64,000 nt of DNA from Macrocystis pyrifera (GCA_031763025.1 JASSKH010000020.1:2077756-2141755); one strand, 5' to 3'. Positions 23,352 through 35,278 are shown, counted from the stretch's first letter. The notes: a model not told the origin generated them from the sequence alone. Program-made: numbers and translations.

Positions 23352-23867
23352 CGTCCTGTGTGGATATAGTCGTTGTCGAACCCGCTCTTGTTACTGTCGG
23401 CGTTGAGGTTTATTGTCGTCGATGCCGATATGTTCAATCTCCGTCTGGGGACGGGAAGAAACTGGCCGCTGATATTCTGTCGCAGTCAAGGCGGTGCAGC
23501 AAGCGCAGGAGATGTGGGGGATTACATTCACTCCCGCGTAAAGCAGGCACAGCAGCACAGGGGATATACATACAAGTTAAACGTTCTTTTTCGCGGCTAA
23601 CTCTAGTAATAGTATGTACCCAATTAGGGGCTATTTCTAGCATGTTATCTTGCGGGATACGCGCTAGTCAATAGACTGTACCCTCGCGTAGCAGCGATAA
23701 TTATCGCTACGAGTGTCCTGTAAGTTTTTCCCTCCGAGAGTAGTGTACAGCCCGATGAGCTTCAACGTCGACCGTTCCTAAAGCATCCTCAGAAAGAAAA
23801 AACAAGCGGAACCAAAGCGAACGGAACCAACCCATCACCTCAAACAAGTCATCGATCCCTCCTTCCT
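23352..23867. other. Upstream region of the LNR gene
   Basis: This is the probable promoter side of the minus-strand LNR gene. No TATA box or other site could be assigned with confidence, and no further exon was seen. Confidence 0.3.
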
Positions 23868-24125
23868 GATCGATAGATCTTTCAGGGCAGATCGGCAGAT
23901 ACATGATGTGTATGAGCTAGCTCATGTCGCCGGGTGGGACCCGTGCAACCTGCAGGATCTACAGTAAGAGATATGTCCTGCTTCGGACCTGTGCTATATA
24001 CAAATCCCGCACCACCAAATCGTAACGGCAGGTTGAGATCTAGATCTATCAACGGCAGGTTGAGATCTAGATCTATCTGCGGATGATCTATCTGATCAGT
24101 AGATCGTCTATCTGTTCGATGTGTG
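23868..24125 (-). repeat. GATC-rich dispersed repeat
   Basis: The minus-strand order matches the family: AGATCTAGATC pieces, GCCGGGTGGGACCCG and GATAGATCTTTC. A 28-bp segment (AACGGCAGGTTGAGATCTAG...) is duplicated at about 24024-24080. Confidence 0.6.
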
Positions 24126-24184
24126 CTATCTCTGCACGTACTATAACTCTAGCGTGTACCTAATTCCGGCTTAGCATGGACCTA

Positions 24185-24404
24185 CCGTAAAACCCACACC
24201 CCCTGGGCCAAATTTCAAACCCAATTTCCTCCAAAACAAGGGGTGGGACACACAACGAAAATGGCGGCTTTGGAAAGGTTTCGTCGAGAAGGCGGCGTAG
24301 ACGCATCGCTCGTCGTACTCAGTACGTCCTCCCCGTTGTCGGGAAACACAGCTTTGACTATCGTCCGAGGGGGTGTGTTATCTTATCGCCCTGGTGTGAT
24401 ACGG
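24185..24404 (-). mobile_element. TIR MITE of the 230-bp family
   Basis: The termini are CCGTATCACACCAGGGCGAT (minus) and a weaker match at 24185. The internal order (CGAGCGATGCGTCTACGCCG, CTTCTCGACGAAA, GCCGCCATTTTCGTTGTGTG) matches 26031-26263 in reverse orientation. No transposase is encoded. Confidence 0.7.
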
Positions 24405-24794
24405 TCCTCCACCTGCTACCCTCGCTCCTTCTTTCCTTATTCCCTTCCCATTAGACGCTCCTTGTTATTTTGACCTTCGTTCTTCTCTCTCCTGCTCCCT
24501 CCCTAAATACTCTCAAGCCGGACCCAGGACCACCTATCAAGCCCATCCCCCACCCCTCTTCAACTGCACGCGCCTAGAAATTGAATCGCGAGAAGGGTTT
24601 AGCGCTTCCTTCCCTCGTCGACTCGCGTCTAGTCGTGCTCATACACAGCAGTCACTGTTACCAGGTATGCTATGACCTCTTACGAAGTACTGCAGTACAC
24701 TGAAGTAAAAAGAGCTACAAGCGCTACTGTAGTAGCCCTTCACGCGCGAAAACAAAAACTTCTCCCACACGTACGTGCGTAGAAGGTTTCACCC

Positions 24795-25090
24795 GTCTCA
24801 CAGATCCCGATCTACAATTGGTACATCATCTATTAATGCTGCTGTACATACTAACCTGCGCTTCATGACGTAGTGAGTGCAGGAACTGTATAGTACAGAT
24901 AGATATAGTAGATCCAAACCCAGGAACCATGTGCTACATAGATCATGCAGAGAGTTTGTACACAGCTCCCACCCGGCAGCATGAGCTAGATCATACAGAT
25001 CATACAGATCATCCACATCAAGAACATAACCGCCTTGAAAGATCTAGATCATCAACTGTAGGCATCGAAGACGATCTGTCCGAGGTGTGG
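24795..25090 (+). repeat. GATC-rich dispersed repeat, full copy
   Basis: CCAAACCCAGGAACCATGTG, CACCCGGCAGCATGAGCTAG, ATACAGATCATACAGATCAT, GAAAGATCTAGATCATC and GACGATCTGTCCGAGGTGTG occur in order. This is the clearest member of the family in the window. Confidence 0.65.
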
Positions 25091-25770
25091 AAAGTGGTGA
25101 TAAAGGCCGTTGTTATGGAAGACCTTCGAAACAAGAAGAAGAAAAGTTAGTGAAATTTGGACTTTCCTGACAGTTTTTTTGCCCTCTGATAAATTTCACT
25201 ACCTGCGTATACATACTTGGAATGAGTCAGTTCTGAAATCGGGAAATCATTTCACAAACATGGAGAAAATTGGGGAAACAGCTCTCCGAAAACAACGGCC
25301 CTAAGCGTGTACAGCAGCAGCACCACCAGCATAGGATAAATCCTGCTCGTAACAGTACTCTCTGGTGCGTCCTTTGCGTCACACTAGTCATGGTCTGCTT
25401 CTTGCGAAAAGCTCCGGGCGCAAAAATGGGCGGGGTTTCACTCAGACGTTTTTTTTTCCCCCTTTCGCCATTGACCCCATAGTATGGTTTGTACGAGTAT
25501 GGTGTACGGCAGGCTTTGCTTGTGGTAACGCATGAAGTATTTTGTACGGTGGTATCCAGGCGTAGGAAGAACCCTATATAAGAGCGTACAGCAGTACGGT
25601 AAGAGACCCAGAACAGCCATACTGAAACACTTGTAAACATATAATACTGACGTCAGTGCCCCCCCCCCCCCCGGGGAACAAATCTATTTATACACAATAC
25701 ATCGGTTCCTTTGTACCGTCGTATATATCAAACGAGGGTATATACTGTATGCGTACCACAAAACATTAGG

Positions 25771-25954
25771 GTTAACACCCCCCCGTATCACACGTGTGAC
25801 AAGATAACACCCCCCCTATCACACGTGTGATAAAATAACACCCCCCCCTATCACACTAGGGTGATAAGATAACACACCCCTATCACACTAGGGTGATAAT
25901 ATAACACACACCCTATCACACTAGGGTGATAAGATAACACCCTCCCTATCACAC
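25771..25954 (+). repeat. Tandem array of a MITE terminus, about 32-bp unit
   Basis: Five to six units of the form CCCCTATCACACTAGGGTGA followed by TAAGATAACAC. This is the terminal sequence of the 26031-26263 MITE, amplified in tandem next to it. Each unit contains the small palindrome TATCAC...GTGATA. Confidence 0.8.
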
Positions 25955-26032
25955 GGCATTGTAGGGATGCGAGGGTCTATGGTCATACGACTACGGCCAT
26001 GCATGATAATGAGTACACCCCCCCCCCCCCCC
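25955..26032 (+). mobile_element. PolyC-SINE 3' end inserted in the MITE-terminus array
   Basis: The copy begins at GGCATTGTAGGGATGCGAGG and ends in GATAATGAGTACA plus 15 C. TATCACAC precedes and follows it; this may be a target duplication or simply neighbouring array units. It is a strong 5' truncation. Confidence 0.8.
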
Positions 26033-26263
26033 GTATCACACTAGGGTGATAAGATAACACACCTGCTCGCACGATTTTCAAAGCTAGGTTTTTCGACAAC
26101 GGGGAGGGCGCGTACGCCGAGCGATGCCTCTACGCAAACTTCTCGACGAAATATTTCCTAAGCCGCCATCTTCGTTGTGTGCCCCCCATGCTTTGGAGGA
26201 AACCAAACCGCGTCTGTAATTCGTCCCAGGGGGTGTGTCATCTTATCACCCAGTGTGATACGG
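26031..26263 (+). mobile_element. TIR MITE of about 230 bp, type copy
   Basis: The terminal inverted repeats are about 33 bp: CCGTATCACACTAGGGTGAT at the left and GGTGTGTCATCTTATCACCC...GATACGG at the right. The interior has no ORF. Related copies are at 24185, 13295 and partly 51910. Confidence 0.8.
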
Positions 26264-26984
26264 TGAGTATATATATATTATCGAGAAAGTATACGTAAAC
26301 TTTAGGTGAAGTACTTGGCACGTTGTGGAAACGTCCGGATGCATAAATGGGCGCCCTTGCATGAAGATTTTTCCTTTTTATTTAATACCCACCAGGGTAC
26401 GTACGTACTCCTCGTGGAGCCCCTACCTACTATTAATGCGAGACTACTTGCACACGAGGAGTACCGCACGCATTCTCGTCGCAACGTGGGGACCTGTTTC
26501 CACGGGGTCTATCCAGTACCCAAGGCGTACTTTGGAGGGAACAGCCGTACGACCGCGCTCTGCAAGAGACCCAGAATCTCCCTCGTGGAAACACTCGTAT
26601 ACGTACGTATACGATATAGTACCAGGTATAATACTGAGAGCAGGGCGGATTCGGACACCTTCGCCCCCACGGTACGTACCAGGTATCGGTATATATTACC
26701 ACATACTCTGCAATACCAAGGTATACACAGGTAGTATACTCCCATGTGGTTTACATCATGTACTCGTACTATGATAGCGTAAATGGTTTGCTTGTTGAGG
26801 AAAGGTCGGGTTCACACAGGGACGGACTGTCAATCTGGTGGGGGGTTTTATTCGTTGGACCTGGTGTTTATTAATAGTGAAAGAGGAAGCTCTCTGTATG
26901 TGGTATCCAGGCTTAGGAAGAAGAACCGTAAGAGACCGTCGAGAGGCCCGGGGTTTGTCCCTTCGAAACCAGCGGTGGTCACAC

Positions 26985-27240
26985 CTTGATCGTGAATATT
27001 GACGGAGCCTTTGTGCTCGGCGCCTAAAGCCGACCCTCCAACCCGAATTCTATATATAACCATAACCCGAACCCTGCACCAGTGGTGAGTGTGAAGTGCT
27101 GAGATGTTGTGCAATGCTAAGGCTCTCGGTCGGGTCGGCCGGCTTGGATGCTGTGCTTAGATAGCCTCTTGGTAGGTTCGGCCGGCTAGGGATGCCGCGG
27201 CTCGGACAGACTCTAGGTTGGCTGAGCCGCGCATAATAGT
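26985..27240 (-). repeat. About 260-bp dispersed repeat (three copies)
   Basis: On the minus strand it shares GAGCCAACCTAGAGTCT-like, CAGCACT..CCACTGG, GGGTTCGGGTT and GTCGGCTT.AGGCG with 46506-46760 and 47034-47285. Confidence 0.55.
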
Positions 27241-27659
27241 ACATACACCCTTAGCCTGTCGGAGCGCACAAACAGCTACCCCGGGAAGCTTCACTATTAA
27301 ATCCTTGGCTCCTACTGCTCGAAAAACGTTTCGTGCACGTATGAGACGTGCTAGGGGGGTTCAGAGGAAACAATTACTGAAAAACAACTAACCCGTGACC
27401 GAAAACAGACTGAATACAGCATCGGTCCCACGACGCATCCCGGGCGGCTGAGGAAGGGGCTGGGGATGCACACGAGCGACATTGTCCGACAATCTCTTCA
27501 TCACGAGGGCCTCGTAACTCGTGACATTGGTCGGGATTGTGCGTGCTCCCACCAGACAGCTGATAAGACCGCAAAAGAAATAGTAGTGGCCGCTACATCG
27601 GGGCCCCGAGGGGACGGGAAAGAGCTACAAGGAGCTACAGCACGCCCATGGGCTGAGAT
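27241..27659. other. Unassigned stretch
   Basis: No exon or family recognised. Confidence 0.35.
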
Positions 27660-28130
27660 AATCACGTATTCCCGGGGTGAGGTATAGGTGATAGCTCATC
27701 TGGACATGTTATCCCCGCTTGAGCTGTAGGCGATAGCTCGCCTGCACGTATTTTCAAAGCTTGAGCTACAGAGGATAGCTCGTCCGCACCAGTTTGCCCA
27801 AGGTGAGCAATAGGAGCTACCTCGTAGTTGCACATGTTTTCCCCCGCTTGAGCTCCGTACACGTGGGCGATACCTCATCCGCACATGACTTCAAAATCTT
27901 GAGTTAGATGGACGAAAGCTCATGCGCACATGCTTGCCCATGGTGAGAGCTAAAGGGGCTACAAGAGCTACTGTAGCTCATCTGTTCCCGGGAAGAGCTA
28001 CAAGAGCTACACGAGCTAAATGAGCTACATGAGCTGCACGAGAGACACATATATGTGCTTCCCCCGGCTTGAGCTATACGAGCAGGAGGTTTAGCTCATA
28101 TGCACATGTTTATGAAGGCTTGGGCTATAC
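27660..28130 (+). repeat. AGCT-rich minisatellite, about 60-70 bp unit
   Basis: The core is GCTTGAGCTAYAGGCGATAG, then CTC, a GCACATG word and CCC. Roughly seven diverged units. Its centre (27955-28035) is a run of GAGCTACAA/GAGCTAC repeats. Confidence 0.65.
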
Positions 28131-28204
28131 ACGGAAGATGAGCTACTACTGTACTACTGCTTGTACATACATGCAGCAGATCATCCGTCGAAACTTGGGA
28201 ATAG

Positions 28205-28360
28205 TTCACGCATCGCACATATCATCGATGTCCACAGTTGATGTTCTAGATATTTCCGGGCAGATATATAGATAGATAGATAACTCGCTGATCTGTATGA
28301 TCTGTAGATCATGTTGCGGGATGGGAGCCGTATACATAATCTGCATCATCTGGGACAGGC
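28205..28360 (-). repeat. GATC-rich dispersed repeat with GATA run
   Basis: TTTCCGGGCAGATATATAGATA and GATCTGTATGATCTGTAGAT precede TGTTGCGGGATGGGAGCCG, the minus-strand order of the family. Confidence 0.5.
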
Positions 28361-28443
28361 TTCCTGAGTTGGATGTCAGCAGGAAGTTGTCCAATAAAAA
28401 CCACAGCAGTACATCTTGGACAACATCTCATAAAACATCTATA

Positions 28444-28600
28444 AGGGTCGATCTTAACGAGGAGTGTTTTTCATTTTTTTTCGGTATTTTCCCGAAGTCT
28501 AAATAATACCGAAAAATAATGAAAAACACTCCTCGTATACCGAAATTTCGGGAAAATACCGAAAAAAAACTGAAAAACACTCCTCGTTAAGATCGACCCT
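28444..28600. repeat. Long inverted repeat (fold-back), arms about 54 bp
   Basis: AGGGTCGATCTTAACGAGGA at 28444 is matched by its complement TCCTCGTTAAGATCGACCCT ending at 28600. The arms extend through AAAACACTCCTCG and CGGTATTTTCCCGAA. A further GAAAAACACTCCTCGTATAC copy sits in the centre. Confidence 0.85.
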
Positions 28601-28620
28601 AGCACCAGGTTAGCATCTAC

Positions 28621-28727
28621 TATTACGGGGGGGCATAGTAAATGGGACCAAATATTGTTAGTAAAATTATGGAAATATATGCGTGTTTGTGTGTACCGTA
28701 GGTCCTGTTAACTATGGTCCCCCGCTA
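28621..28727 (-). mobile_element. TTACGGGGG MITE (110-bp family)
   Basis: Left end TATTACGGGG, right end GGTCCCCCGC; the internal order is reversed relative to the copy at 52194. No coding capacity. Confidence 0.8.
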
Positions 28728-28784
28728 TGCTATTAATACTGCTATACACGTGGTATATATACATACCTGGTATATAGTTTAATC

Positions 28785-28876
28785 CTTTTAGGACTCCAGT
28801 CCCGTTTCGGGACAAATCAACTTGGAATTGGAGTAATCTGTCGCCCAAAAACGGGACTGCAGTCCTAAACGGGTTG
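28785..28876 (+). mobile_element. Palindromic 85-bp MITE (GTCCCGTTT family)
   Basis: CTTTTAGGACTCCAGTCCCG and ACGGGACTGCAGTCCTAAAC form the inverted arms around an AATTGGAGTAATCTGTC centre. Confidence 0.8.
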
Positions 28877-28999
28877 AAAAAAACAGATCGTAATCTGCCC
28901 GACCAGTGGACAAAAAGTACTGCAGCTTCTGTCGTACCCAGTACGATGGCATCGCATCGCATTGCCTACTCGCCTTATCAATGCAATAGTCCATCGCAG

Positions 29000-29908
29000 C
29001 AGTGTTCTGGCCGTTATGGTATCCCTGGTGTGTCGTGCTTTTGTGGTCACATACGTAGGTTGTACCTCTATATTCTGTATTAGGACGAAGAACCGGCAAA
29101 CGGACACCTGAGTGTGTGTGTTCTTCACATTAAACCGTTCTTTCTACCCGTTGACATCCAGCACAACCAGTGTCCCTGCCGATTCTTCATTCCTACGTAC
29201 GTACGTCGTAGAGAGATGCAATTAATTTTTGTGGTCAGAAAACTACGCCACAGCCATACTATTTAATACCTGGTACATTGTTACGTACTATCTGGTACTG
29301 GTATGCAGTAACAAGAGAGCAGGCAATGCAATGCCAAACGCCATGTGTGGGGACCGTCGACCGGAGGAAAACGCTCGAAGAACAAAGACAGACACACACA
29401 CCTTCCGAGGGAGGCTGAGGGCTGACGACTATCCTACTATGTATGATGAATGCAACTGCGTACGTACGTACCTAGCGTGAAAAGCGTTGAGTCCGCGCAG
29501 GGGTGCAATCCTCTGTCGGTCTTCCAGTCAGTGCTCGTTTTTTCTCAAACAACGGCAACGGCTCTAAAGTCGAACATAATAATTTCGGAAGGCTCTCGAT
29601 CACATACATACACACATCTTTCCGAAAAAAAAAAAAAAAAAAAAACCCGGAAAACGATCGCACCCGTGCGCGAACTCAACGCTCTTCACTGTCACGGTAC
29701 GACCCCTTCGGTAGTCACGCATACGTTACGTAACCTCTACCTGGTATTAATCAATAGACCTATTATACCAAATGGTGCTGCCTGCTGTACCTAGAGCAGT
29801 GTCGTAGACTTGAGGTTTCGGCTAAGAGTACTGACTGCTGTTGTATTCTTCGCAGCACTTACTGCTGTACGCACGCACTCTCGCGCGCACTACACAACAG
29901 CAGTATCA
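29000..29908. other. Unassigned stretch
   Basis: No exon or repeat family recognised apart from a 22-nt A run (about 29624-29645). Confidence 0.4.
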
Positions 29909-30018
29909 ATGCTACGGGGGACCATAGCAAACAGGACCTACGGTACACACAAAAACCGATCTATTTCCCTATTTTTACTGACAATATTTGGTCCTATTTA
30001 CTATCGTCCCCCGTAATA
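29909..30018 (+). mobile_element. TTACGGGGG MITE
   Basis: It starts CTACGGGGGACCATAG and ends CCCCCGTAATA with the usual ACACAAAAACC and TATTTTTACTGACAATATTT interior. Confidence 0.85.
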
Positions 30019-30207
30019 GTAGTCGTGACAAAGTAGTGACAGCAGCGTCAGTAAATGTAACTATTAATAGCTGTCCAATCCAGGCAGTTTGTTTTGTGTG
30101 TGTGTTCGGACCGTTTGTTTATGTCATGTATGAAATCGCAATGTTGCTTACTTACATTATTCCGGAGATTCTTAACAGCAGTAGTAGCACCTGGTACAAC
30201 AGCAGTT

Positions 30208-30318
30208 GTACGGGGGACCATAGTAAATAGGACCTACGATACACACAAAAACCTGTATGTTTTCCTATTTTTACTAGCAATATTTGGTCCTATTTACTAT
30301 GTCCCCCCGTAAATAGTA
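30208..30318 (+). mobile_element. TTACGGGGG MITE
   Basis: First of two copies joined head to tail. It starts TACGGGGGACCATAG and ends CCCCCCGTAAATAGTA. Confidence 0.85.
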
Positions 30319-30432
30319 TTATGGGGGGCTGTAGTAAATAGGACCTACGGTGCAGACAAAAACCTATATATTTCGCTATTTTTACTAACAATATTTGGTC
30401 CTATTTACTATGGTCTCCCCCCGTAAATAGTA
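30319..30432 (+). mobile_element. TTACGGGGG MITE, adjacent second copy
   Basis: It starts TTATGGGGGGCTGTAG directly at the end of the previous copy and ends CCCCCCGTAAATAGTA. Confidence 0.85.
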
Positions 30433-33047
30433 CACGTACCAGGTATACAAGTTCAGCGTGCTGGTATTAATATTCGGAATGTACATGCCGTACGCACAAC
30501 AAGCAGTCTCACCACATACCTGGTACGAACAGCACTATTTTTACGAGCATGAGCGGTCAATGTCCAGGGGTAGTATTTTTGTGCCTGGCATTCGAATTAA
30601 AACAACTGAAAAACGTTTTTTTCTTCTGGCTCGTGCATAGTGGAGCCAAATTTTCAAAATTTCAAATTTCCTATACTGTACTCCAAATTTCAAAATCCTG
30701 GCAAAATAATGTCGCACCGACACTTGCACGTGGATATAGCAGTACGTACTACTGCTGCACTGGTACGAAATGAGTGTACAGCATTGTATACCACGTAGGT
30801 CCCAGCTTAGTAACCAGCGCTGGACCTCTATCACACACGCCATACACACCGTACCATGAGCCGAGCGTGCGGCGTGCTTGTGCAGTGTGCAGATGTTCAC
30901 GAGGGGCATTGAGGACCAACCTCGATTCAGATGCTTGAAAGCCAGGGAGCGGTGGTTTAGTTGGTCAGTGCGGTGGAGTGTGGCTGCAAGGTGGTTGGTG
31001 TAGGGAAAGGTATCTCCGTCTCGCAGGTTAACACGTACTGGTGAAGCCGCGTGTCTCTCTCACACAGACCTGAGTAATCGATGAAAACCTCCACAGAGGC
31101 ACAGGAGAGGGGTGAGCGTGCATCTCCTTGTGAACGAAGCCACCCAACCGAGACACTCCCCGAAGCAATCGGCTTGCGGCCGTCGTGGCATCGTTCCTTG
31201 CTCGTCCCGAAACGCCCAATACGTTCCAGTATGAAATACCTCGTTCCTGGTATCCAACCCAGGACTGCTGTATTCAATGTAGCCGAAAATATAATCAATG
31301 TTTTATATTTATATAATAATTCCACCGTATATTATATTTCCGTCCATAGTGGTACGAAAACAGGGTCGGTTTTTGCCTTCTACTCCGCTACGAACCCACT
31401 ACTATGTCCATAACAGTAAGAGTAGTTTTGATACTACTATTGATATCACACCAATCCTTACATTGCCGGACATGTTGGTAGAAGCAGGACACTTTTCCTT
31501 TTCACCAAGTATATACCAGGTGTACGTCATACTGCTGTGCCAGAGGTACCATGCGTGGTCGCAGCGTTCCAACCTCACACCTCCACAACCACTGCCTCGA
31601 ATGCAGTCGACGCTGCGGATCGCCACCGCTAGCTATAGCGTCCTGGACCAGCTAAAGCCTCGGGGTGCATCGCCCACTCCACTACCCCCCGCGCTGCTTT
31701 CGCGCGGAGTCCCATTCTAGCTGATGGATACCCAGGGCTACGCACAACAGAACAGAACAGACGGAGATTTTTTGCGTGCTCACCTTTCGGGTTGAGACCG
31801 CACACTAGTCAGGAAGCCCTGCTTGTGCTGGCACAGGCTGCGAAACTGTCTGCTCCTCGTGAAGCTAGCTCGCTGCAGCTCCTACCTTCGCAAGTAGAAG
31901 AGAGAGGCCACACGCTGATAGAGATGGGCCCAAAAGCTTCCGTCCTTGAGTTGGATAGTGGTTGGTGGCTGGTGTGGTGTTATTTATGCTTCTTATTTTG
32001 TTTTTTCTCGACTGCTGCAAAAACACGCAAAACCGACCAAAATGTTCCGAGAAACTATGACAAACGAAGAATTCTGCTGAGATATGCCGAAATCTTCATA
32101 AATTGACTGTTTTAAAAAAAAAATGGATATTTTGGATATTTCTCGTACGAGTTTGATAGTTCGATGTTTTGATGTTTTGGATCTGCAACATGCGTACTCC
32201 TGTGCAAGCATCCCGCGAGCATGGACTCCGAACTCCGGACGCCTCATGGAACAACAAAAAATCAACAAGCTCTTGACAAGCTCGGTGCAGGCCCATACGT
32301 AAGGTGTGAGCGTCGTCAAAGCGATTACCGGTATAATACTGGTTTGGGGGTGGTGCTTCAGCCTATAGTCAGCGATGGAGAGACTTGCCACCTATCATGA
32401 GGTGCATGCACAGCAGCAGTATAAATGTTTCATTTGCACTGATCATGTTGTGCGTATGTACGTGCTGCTGTTGGACCAGGTAGGTGCTGTCTTTTGTTCG
32501 CGTGTTGTGTGCATTGAGTTTTTCGGGCGCGAAACTTTTAACTTTTGAACCGCATATTATTATATCAATATACCAGGTACCTGGTACGTACTTTCTTTTA
32601 TTATGTTTTCCTTTCTTTCGTATTACGTACTTTCTTTTATTATGTTTTCCTTTCGTTCGTATTCTGTTCCCTCGTCTTCGTGCTTTGCTTTCTTCTTTTT
32701 CTTCTCCTCTTTTTTCGAGTTGTACGCTTGATGGCATGGAATCCGGATATTATGTTCCAGGACCTGGTGTGTTACTTGGTTGCAAGTGATACGGGATGGT
32801 ATACACCACACAACAGCTCCTTAGCACCACGGTCGGTCGTGTATGTATGTGATGATGTATGTGTGTTGTCTTCACGATAATTCGTCCTTTCTACTCAGCT
32901 TCATCAGTGCACCCAGTGTCCGTCCTGATTCCTTATCCTAGAGAGATGATGCTAACTCTGCGTTCACAGAGTGTGAGACAGAGAAAGCCCCAAAAAAAAA
33001 AAAAAAAAAAAAAAAAGCGCAAATTCATATATACCTGGTAGATGGGT
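30433..33047. other. Unassigned stretch
   Basis: Several short ORFs occur on both strands (for example minus 31325-30957) but no domain or splice-consistent exon was recognised. Dispersed words TACCTGGTA, TACCAGGTA, CAGCAGTA and TATTAAT are frequent. A 22-23 nt A run lies near 32993-33016. Confidence 0.4.
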
Positions 33048-33052
33048 AAAGC
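33048..33052 (+). repeat. Left 5-bp target-site duplication AAAGC
   Basis: AAAGC directly precedes the left LTR and is repeated at 35875-35879 directly after the right LTR. Confidence 0.65.
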
Positions 33053-33678
33053 GTGATGTGGTATACCTATTAATAGTATCGGGGTATAAAAGTGGTTATG
33101 AGGTATAGCCCGTAGTGCAAAAGTCCTGAATACCCAATAAGAGCATTCCTGGAGCTCAAAAGTTCCCCCTTGGTAAACAAAAAATAAGGCCCTGAATACC
33201 CTAGGAATAATGCCTTAAGAGTATTCCTGGGACTCTGAAGTTTCTCTCGGTAGATAAGACAGCCAGTATCGTAAGGACACAAGGAACGTTCCTAGAACAG
33301 ACCTTCCTTAAAGACACACGATGACTCGTAGAATTGGGCTTTAATAACATTAAATTTAGACTAAAGAAGAAGTGTCCTAGGGTTGGCTACTCCTTTGGTT
33401 AGGAGCATCGATAGGAGAAGAGTAGATCAGCGTCCGAGGAAAGTTCGTCGGCCAAGTGCATTTACCCGTCTGGTTAACGGAAGGGAGCAGAGTGGGCTTG
33501 ATACCTCGCATGAAGTCCCAATCGAATCACTCTCAAACTGCCCCCTTTTCTCTCATCATAAACGGGAATAACACGACAACAAAAAAGAAAGAAGTCTCCT
33601 GAACAAGAGAAGCTGCCTTCCGAGCCAGTTCCTTCCTGTATTCCGCTTCCCTTTCCATGATGCTCGGGTTCTACTACA
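33053..33678 (-). repeat. LTR (left copy; 3' LTR if coding is on minus)
   Basis: This 626-bp segment is directly repeated at 35279-35874. On minus it begins TGTAGTAGAACCCGAG and ends in CATCAC. It carries a 10-12 bp insertion with CTATTAATAG (about 33065-33076) that the other LTR lacks. Confidence 0.8.
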
Positions 33679-34389
33679 CTTGACGTCGATGGCAGGACAC
33701 ACGGCGGTACGAGAGGAACGTGAACAAGAATACCCACCGTCATAACCGCGCAAGCAACCCCCATCACCGCGGCTATAGCGGCCGTTCCCACAACGGACAC
33801 CGCAACCATAACCGTTCGTACGGCGGCGAACCGCTCCCCGGGCCAACAACCGCGCATCGAGACTGCTGCGGCCACCTCGGCGCCTACGCAAACGCCATCT
33901 ACGGCCTGGATCACACACGCCACGGGAAAAACACCACCTCGTCCGCCCCAGCCGCAAACATGCGGATAGGGCAGGCGATTTAATACCCAAACCAACGGCA
34001 GCCGGGCACCTTCAAAACCAACTGACAGGCCGGTGGTGGAGCATCAGCCGCATCTCCACCAACAGCACTAATTGCGGGCTCCAGGGGCTCCGAAGAAGCC
34101 CGCACGCACGATTTGCACGAAGCCCGAACGAACCCCCCCCTGTCCCCCAAACCCCCCTGCCCACCCACTCAAGCCCCGATTATCTTGCCCCAAGTGATTG
34201 CCTTGAGATGTGGGCGAGAAGAGACAACACGACACAAAACGCGAAATACTATCTGCTACTAGTGGTTGAAGACTAGCTTGGAAGAACTTTGCTATCTCGG
34301 GAGAACTACTCTAGGCCGTGGCAGTGAAAACAATCTAGAACCAAGGACGTGAGGAGAAGGAAGGCTCAATAGGGGGTGGGGGCGGAAAC
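33679..34389. other. LTR element interior, unassigned part
   Basis: Both strands are open over several hundred bases (plus: His/Asn/Arg-rich reading at 33720-33983; minus: Gly/Val-rich reading). Neither gives a recognisable gag or other domain. Confidence 0.35.
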
Positions 34390-35215
34390 GGCGGGGGCTC
34401 CACGGGGCGCATCCACGCTCCGGAGTACCCCGCGGGCTAGGTTCCCAGTCCCGTGGCGCGTTCCAAACACCAGGAGCCGGAGATGGCAATCCGGACGGTA
34501 GTGTAGCGGGCAGGCTGCAGGTAATTAGGGTCGGGGTCGTCTAGGACTCAGATTACGTAGGAGCCGTCCGGGGATGAGGCTTAGGGCTGTCCATAGAGAC
34601 GTCCGGAGGGGGTTCAAGGGCGCGCGGTGGGCAACCTTGCTCAGCAACCAGTGGCCGTCGTGCACCTTGTACCAGATGTGGGCCCCGGAGGGGAAGATGG
34701 TTGTGTTGAAGTTGCGGAGTCAGAGATCACTGTAGACCATGGAGTAGCCGGGGACGAGGAAGATTTGGCCTTGCGATCTTGAGAGTTCCCGGTGTGCGGC
34801 GCCTATGCGCGTTTGTTGGTAGAGGCGATTCGTCTGCCTTTGTTGCGCAGGTTTAGCGGACCAGTAGAGTATGATGTGGCGTCGGTAGTGTTGAAGGTCG
34901 AGCTCACGTTCCCAAGAGGGGCTGAGAAGTCCGGCCCCGTGATTCTCGTACAGGACGGTGATAACGCCACCGCGGCCGCGTATGGTGGCCAGTGATACGC
35001 TCGACCTCGAGGCGCTCCGGGGGTGGTGAGATGTTGTCGACGGCTACATGGTAGGGTGGAGACTTGGTGGCGGAGGCAGTGAGGACGGGTGTTGTGAGGT
35101 CCGCGCGCAGATACTCGAGGAGGTCGGTGATGTCGTCGGGGCTCCGGCAGGGCTTGCATCGTTTGACGGAGTCACGGGCTTTGGAGTCCCGTCCGGAGAG
35201 GTCGGCAGGAAAAAA
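34390..35215 (-). pseudogene. Retroelement polyprotein remnant (chromodomain-like part), frameshifted
   Basis: Across at least two frameshifts and internal stops the minus strand reads VERITGHHT, GVITVLYENHGAGLLSPSWE, LDLQHYRRHIILYW, then AHIWYKVHDGHWLLSKVAHR and DGSYVI*VLDDPDPNY. The V-E-R-I, SWE and spacing resemble a chromodomain, as found after integrase in Ty3/gypsy chromoviruses; this assignment is by eye. It is not translatable as one protein. Confidence 0.5.
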
Positions 35216-35278
35216 TTAGGGTTATCATTCATCGACCGTCGTGTGGTCTGCATATACGACTATCGAGGGTGGGCTAAT

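Noticed and set aside
30950-31060. tRNA gene near TGGTTTAGTTGGTCAGTGCG
   Set aside because: An A-box-like stretch exists but no B box or cloverleaf could be formed.
33474-33995. 173-codon minus ORF with hydrophobic stretches
   Set aside because: It overlaps the LTR and interior of the retroelement, with open frames on both strands due to composition; no domain was recognised.
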